Positions 63,871-64,000 of a stretch of DNA of 64,000 nt are shown here, piece by piece. Origin of the DNA: Piscicola geometra (lineage: Eukaryota > Annelida > Clitellata > Hirudinida > Piscicolidae); contig OX030966.1 in the NCBI GenBank assembly GCA_943735955.1, positions 7,595,118-7,659,117 on the forward strand. The letters are read 5' to 3'. The first letter of the stretch is position 1, and every line of letters starts with the position of its first letter. Below the pieces are notes generated by a model, which was not told the origin of the DNA, did not search any database, and saw nothing but the letters and a program-made list of their open reading frames with translations. A program made the translations under genes and the position numbers.

Positions 63871-64000
63871 GTTAGGGTTAGGGTTAGGGTTAGGGTTAGG
63901 GTTAGGGTTAGGGTTAGGGTTAGGGTTAGGGTTAGGGTTAGGGTTAGGGTTAGGGTTAGGGTTAGGGTTAGGGTTAGGGTTAGGGTTAGGGTTAGGGTTA
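63871..64000 (+). repeat. Telomere, (TTAGGG)n
   Basis: These 130 bp contain nearly 22 perfect copies of the TTAGGG hexamer with no variant repeats. The G-rich strand runs toward the right edge, the orientation of a right chromosome end. The tract touches the end of the window, so its full length is unknown. TTAGGG is the common animal telomere repeat and also occurs in fungi and some protists. Confidence 0.97.

Overview
This window is the right-hand end of a eukaryotic chromosome. The last 130 bases are uninterrupted TTAGGG repeats with the G-rich strand running 5'->3' toward base 64000, as expected for a right telomere. The other 63.9 kb is subtelomeric repeat DNA, and I find no credible protein-coding gene. 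About 48.5 kb (roughly three quarters) is one 9-bp minisatellite, CGTCTTCAY, in 11 arrays that all lie in the same orientation. Between the arrays are short modular spacers. In the distal half the spacers carry 12 copies of a cassette containing an internally deleted 5' end of 18S rRNA on the minus strand.

The layout follows a simple grammar. Each array is followed by module A (about 244 bp, the array's right flank) and then module C (about 172 bp). In the proximal half (1-37 kb), C leads straight into module P (about 206 bp, the array's left flank) and the next array, so the spacer is 622-623 bp every time. In the distal half (37-63.9 kb), one to five R cassettes are inserted after C. Each R is an 18S fragment of about 260 bp plus about 319 bp of ETS-like DNA, and each is followed by another C. 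R plus C forms a 746-bp tandem unit. The counts are 2, 3, 1, 1 and finally 5, and the fifth is cut off by the telomere. Spacer lengths are 622 bp plus multiples of about 743-746 bp.

The arrays are 0.9 to 16.7 kb long. Their lengths fit exactly a sum of 9-bp units plus 4-bp truncated units (CGTT). I counted 153 of these truncated units by eye. They are rare up to 31.8 kb and occur roughly every 120-180 bp from there to 60 kb. Because 9 is a multiple of 3, all three plus frames and two of the three minus frames lack stops. This produces spurious ORFs of up to about 4,000 codons; these are not annotated as genes.

The 18S fragment (GGTTGATCCTGCCAG near the 5' end, GGGGAATCAGGG further in) reads as animal-like rather than fungal or plant, and TTAGGG telomeres are common in animals. 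From memory, parts resemble flatworm 18S, but this is a weak guess and no species is claimed. The likely history is inferred: an rDNA-derived piece and a 9-bp minisatellite were joined near a chromosome end and amplified by unequal exchange. The terminus was later broken inside an R cassette and capped by new telomere repeats.
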